NCBI RefSeq assembly: GCF_044628455.1
Contig: NZ_JBIYZW010000006.1
Coordinates: forward strand, 1-64,000
From: Solirubrum sp044628455
GTDB lineage: Bacteria; Bacteroidota; Bacteroidia; Cytophagales; Hymenobacteraceae
DNA: 64,000 nt
Reading direction: 5' to 3'
Below, one piece after another: positions 62,814 to 64,000 of this stretch. The notes beneath the pieces are model-generated. The model was given only the letters and a program-made list of their open reading frames with translations, was not told the DNA's origin and did not search any database. Each line of letters opens with the position of its first letter. Position 1 is the stretch's first letter. Both the position numbers and the translations under genes were made by a program.

Positions 62814-64000
62814 TCAGTCTTGTTTGATGAAGCGTTTCACTACGTGGGTAGCAGGGCCACCGACGGTGAGCAGGTAGGCACCGGCGCGCAGGCCATCGAT
62901 GGCAATCGGTACCGGTCCCATGCGGTCCAGGGTTTGCGTGAGCACCTGGCGTCCGAGCATATCGGTTACCGTGATGGTGTAGACGTGCTCCGGAAAGGCA
63001 CTCAAGTCCAGTAACACGGTTCGCGAGGCCGGATTGGGCGTGAGCGTCACCTGTGCGGAATGCGGCCCGAAGACTACCACGCGCACGGGCGAAACGTCAG
63101 CCGTACCGTCGACGTCGATTTGCCGCAGGCGGTAGTAGTATTGGGGTGCCAGTTTGGCGCCCAGGCGGTCGGTGTAGGTGTAATGCGTCGGCTGAGCCGT
63201 GGTGCCCTGACCCGCCAGCGTAGCCACCCGCGCATAGCGCAGGCCGTCCGCAGAGCGCTCCACCTCGAAACGGGCGTTGTTCAGTTCCTGGGCGGTGCTC
63301 CACGTTAGGACCGCCGTGGTCCCCTTGGCTTTGGCGTCAAAGCGGGCAAGGACTACGGGCAGCGGCTGCGAGGTACAGTTGTTCGCAGCCCGGGTGATGT
63401 TGGGCAAGTCGCCTTGCGTCAGGTTGTTGCGCACCGCGCTGCTGAATTGGGTACCGGCACTGGCTCCGTAGGCCGAAGCCAAACTGACGCTACCGTTAGT
63501 CGAGGTGAGATTGGTCACACCTGATTGACCGGGTTGGGCCTGTACGGTGACGGGCGAGGAAGTGTACACCACCCCAGCGGAGCCACCGCCACCTGGACCG
63601 TGAGAGCCTCTGCCATCGCCCGTGTTGGAGCCACCGGTACCGCCGTTGGCCAGTACGGTAATAGCGCCCGCGTTGAAACTAGCCAGCAGCACGACCGTGC
63701 CACCCGCTCCGCCGCCGCCACTGCCGTCGTTGAGCACGGTGGCAGTGTTGTGCGCTCCGCTCACGTTGATGATGCCCGTGCCACTCACTTGGTTGGCGTT
63801 GATGATGACGATGCCGCCCCCGGCCGTGCCGCTGGAAGCAAAGCCCGGGGTGGTGGGCGCCACCCCGCCGGCCAGGGTACCGGTGCCGTCGTTGGTGGTG
63901 CCGGCCCCGCCGCCGCCGCCCATGACGACGCGGCTGGGGCTGGCGGCCAGGAAGGGCGCGCCGCCGTTGCCGCCCGTCGCGGTGGCCGAACCCCAAGCGT
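62814..64000 (-). CDS. Gly-rich T9SS type A secreted protein, 5' end outside the window
   Basis: The frame is open from 62814 to the window edge; an ATG at 63923 lies inside it, but coding clearly continues upstream ('SATATGGNGGAPFLAASPSR'). A Gly-rich region ('GGGGGAGTTNDGTGTLAGG', 'IVIINANQVSGTGIINVSG') looks like a beta-helix or adhesin passenger. A beta-rich region ('LPVVLARFDAKAKGTTAVLT', 'LNNARFEVERSADGLRYARV') and a type A sorting domain ('LTPNPASRTVLLDLSAF ... AGAYLLTVGG') close it. It should be surface-exposed; no enzymatic motif was seen in the visible part. Confidence 0.85.
   Translation of the reverse strand, partial: AWGSATATGGNGGAPFLAASPSRVVMGGGGGAGTTNDGTGTLAGGVAPTTPGFASSGTAGGGIVIINANQVSGTGIINVSGAHNTATVLNDGSGGGGAGGTVVLLASFNAGAITVLANGGTGGSNTGDGRGSHGPGGGGSAGVVYTSSPVTVQAQPGQSGVTNLTSTNGSVSLASAYGASAGTQFSSAVRNNLTQGDLPNITRAANNCTSQPLPVVLARFDAKAKGTTAVLTWSTAQELNNARFEVERSADGLRYARVATLAGQGTTAQPTHYTYTDRLGAKLAPQYYYRLRQIDVDGTADVSPVRVVVFGPHSAQVTLTPNPASRTVLLDLSAFPEHVYTITVTDMLGRQVLTQTLDRMGPVPIAIDGLRAGAYLLTVGGPATHVVKRFIKQD

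Noticed and set aside
1..64000. tRNA, rRNA or CRISPR loci
   Set aside because: No T-loop consensus with a foldable cloverleaf, no rRNA motifs and no regularly spaced repeats were noticed by eye; a covariance-model scan would be needed for certainty.

Overview
The window looks like a chromosomal segment of a GC-rich Bacteroidota of the Cytophagales, most likely Hymenobacter or a close relative. The pointers are several proteins ending in type IX secretion (T9SS) sorting domains, a gliding-motility-type (CHU_C) C-terminus, a DUF7948 N-terminus, a DUF5916 outer-membrane-type protein, SusA-like GH13 and GH44 enzymes, a TonB-dependent receptor, and Bacteroidota-style lipoproteins. No rRNA, tRNA, CRISPR array, integrase or phage module was seen.

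Layout. 0.1-4.1 kb: a membrane-anchored AraC-type regulator with an extracytoplasmic glycogen-binding-like domain, then a secreted GH13 cyclomaltodextrinase/neopullulanase. 4.2-13.3 kb: a giant T9SS type B protein, a broken DUF5916 gene and a surface lipoprotein. 13.5-17.1 kb: an AT-richer methyltransferase, a DUF4269 protein and an erythromycin-esterase-like protein. 17.2-24.3 kb: an IS3 element that truncates a secreted protein, a YdeN-type hydrolase, a HAD-NUDIX fusion, a T9SS type A protein and a frameshifted membrane protein. 24.5-33.4 kb: a dense, intact block of metabolism and regulation (SDR, MocR regulator divergent from an EamA exporter, YbaK deacylase, DoxX divergent from a WYL regulator, and a UvrA-like ATPase followed by a second SDR). 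34-41.4 kb: a lipoprotein, an IS630 and an IS3 element, three GNAT genes (one with a nonsense codon) and xdhC (nonsense codon). 42-50.2 kb: a large FG-GAP T9SS protein, a GH44 glucanase with the last codons of a lost TonB receptor upstream, and a metal-binding lipoprotein. 50.4-55.9 kb: a graveyard of IS1, IS5, IS3 and IS630 remnants around a MocR regulator and a dead GNAT gene. 55.9-62.5 kb: a TonB-dependent receptor and a Tat-exported molybdenum aldehyde oxidoreductase operon (2Fe-2S, Mo, FAD subunits plus a small Cys-containing ORF). 62.6-64 kb: a MITE-like hairpin and the 3' end of another T9SS protein that runs off the window.

How it fits together. Two polysaccharide themes are visible: starch/maltodextrin (regulator plus GH13) and beta-glucan/xyloglucan (GH44 with a TonB receptor relic). 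XdhC at 39.5-40.7 kb is the expected maturation factor for the molybdoenzyme at 58-62.5 kb, yet both xdhC and the FAD subunit carry an in-frame TAG.

The most striking global pattern is that many otherwise readable genes and transposases are interrupted by single stop codons at positions where the protein family has, or could have, Gln, Arg or Trp. These are mostly explicable as C:G to T:A transitions. There are also several single-base losses in homopolymers. This is either real gene decay or a sequencing/assembly signature, and it needs read-level checking before any of these genes is called dead.
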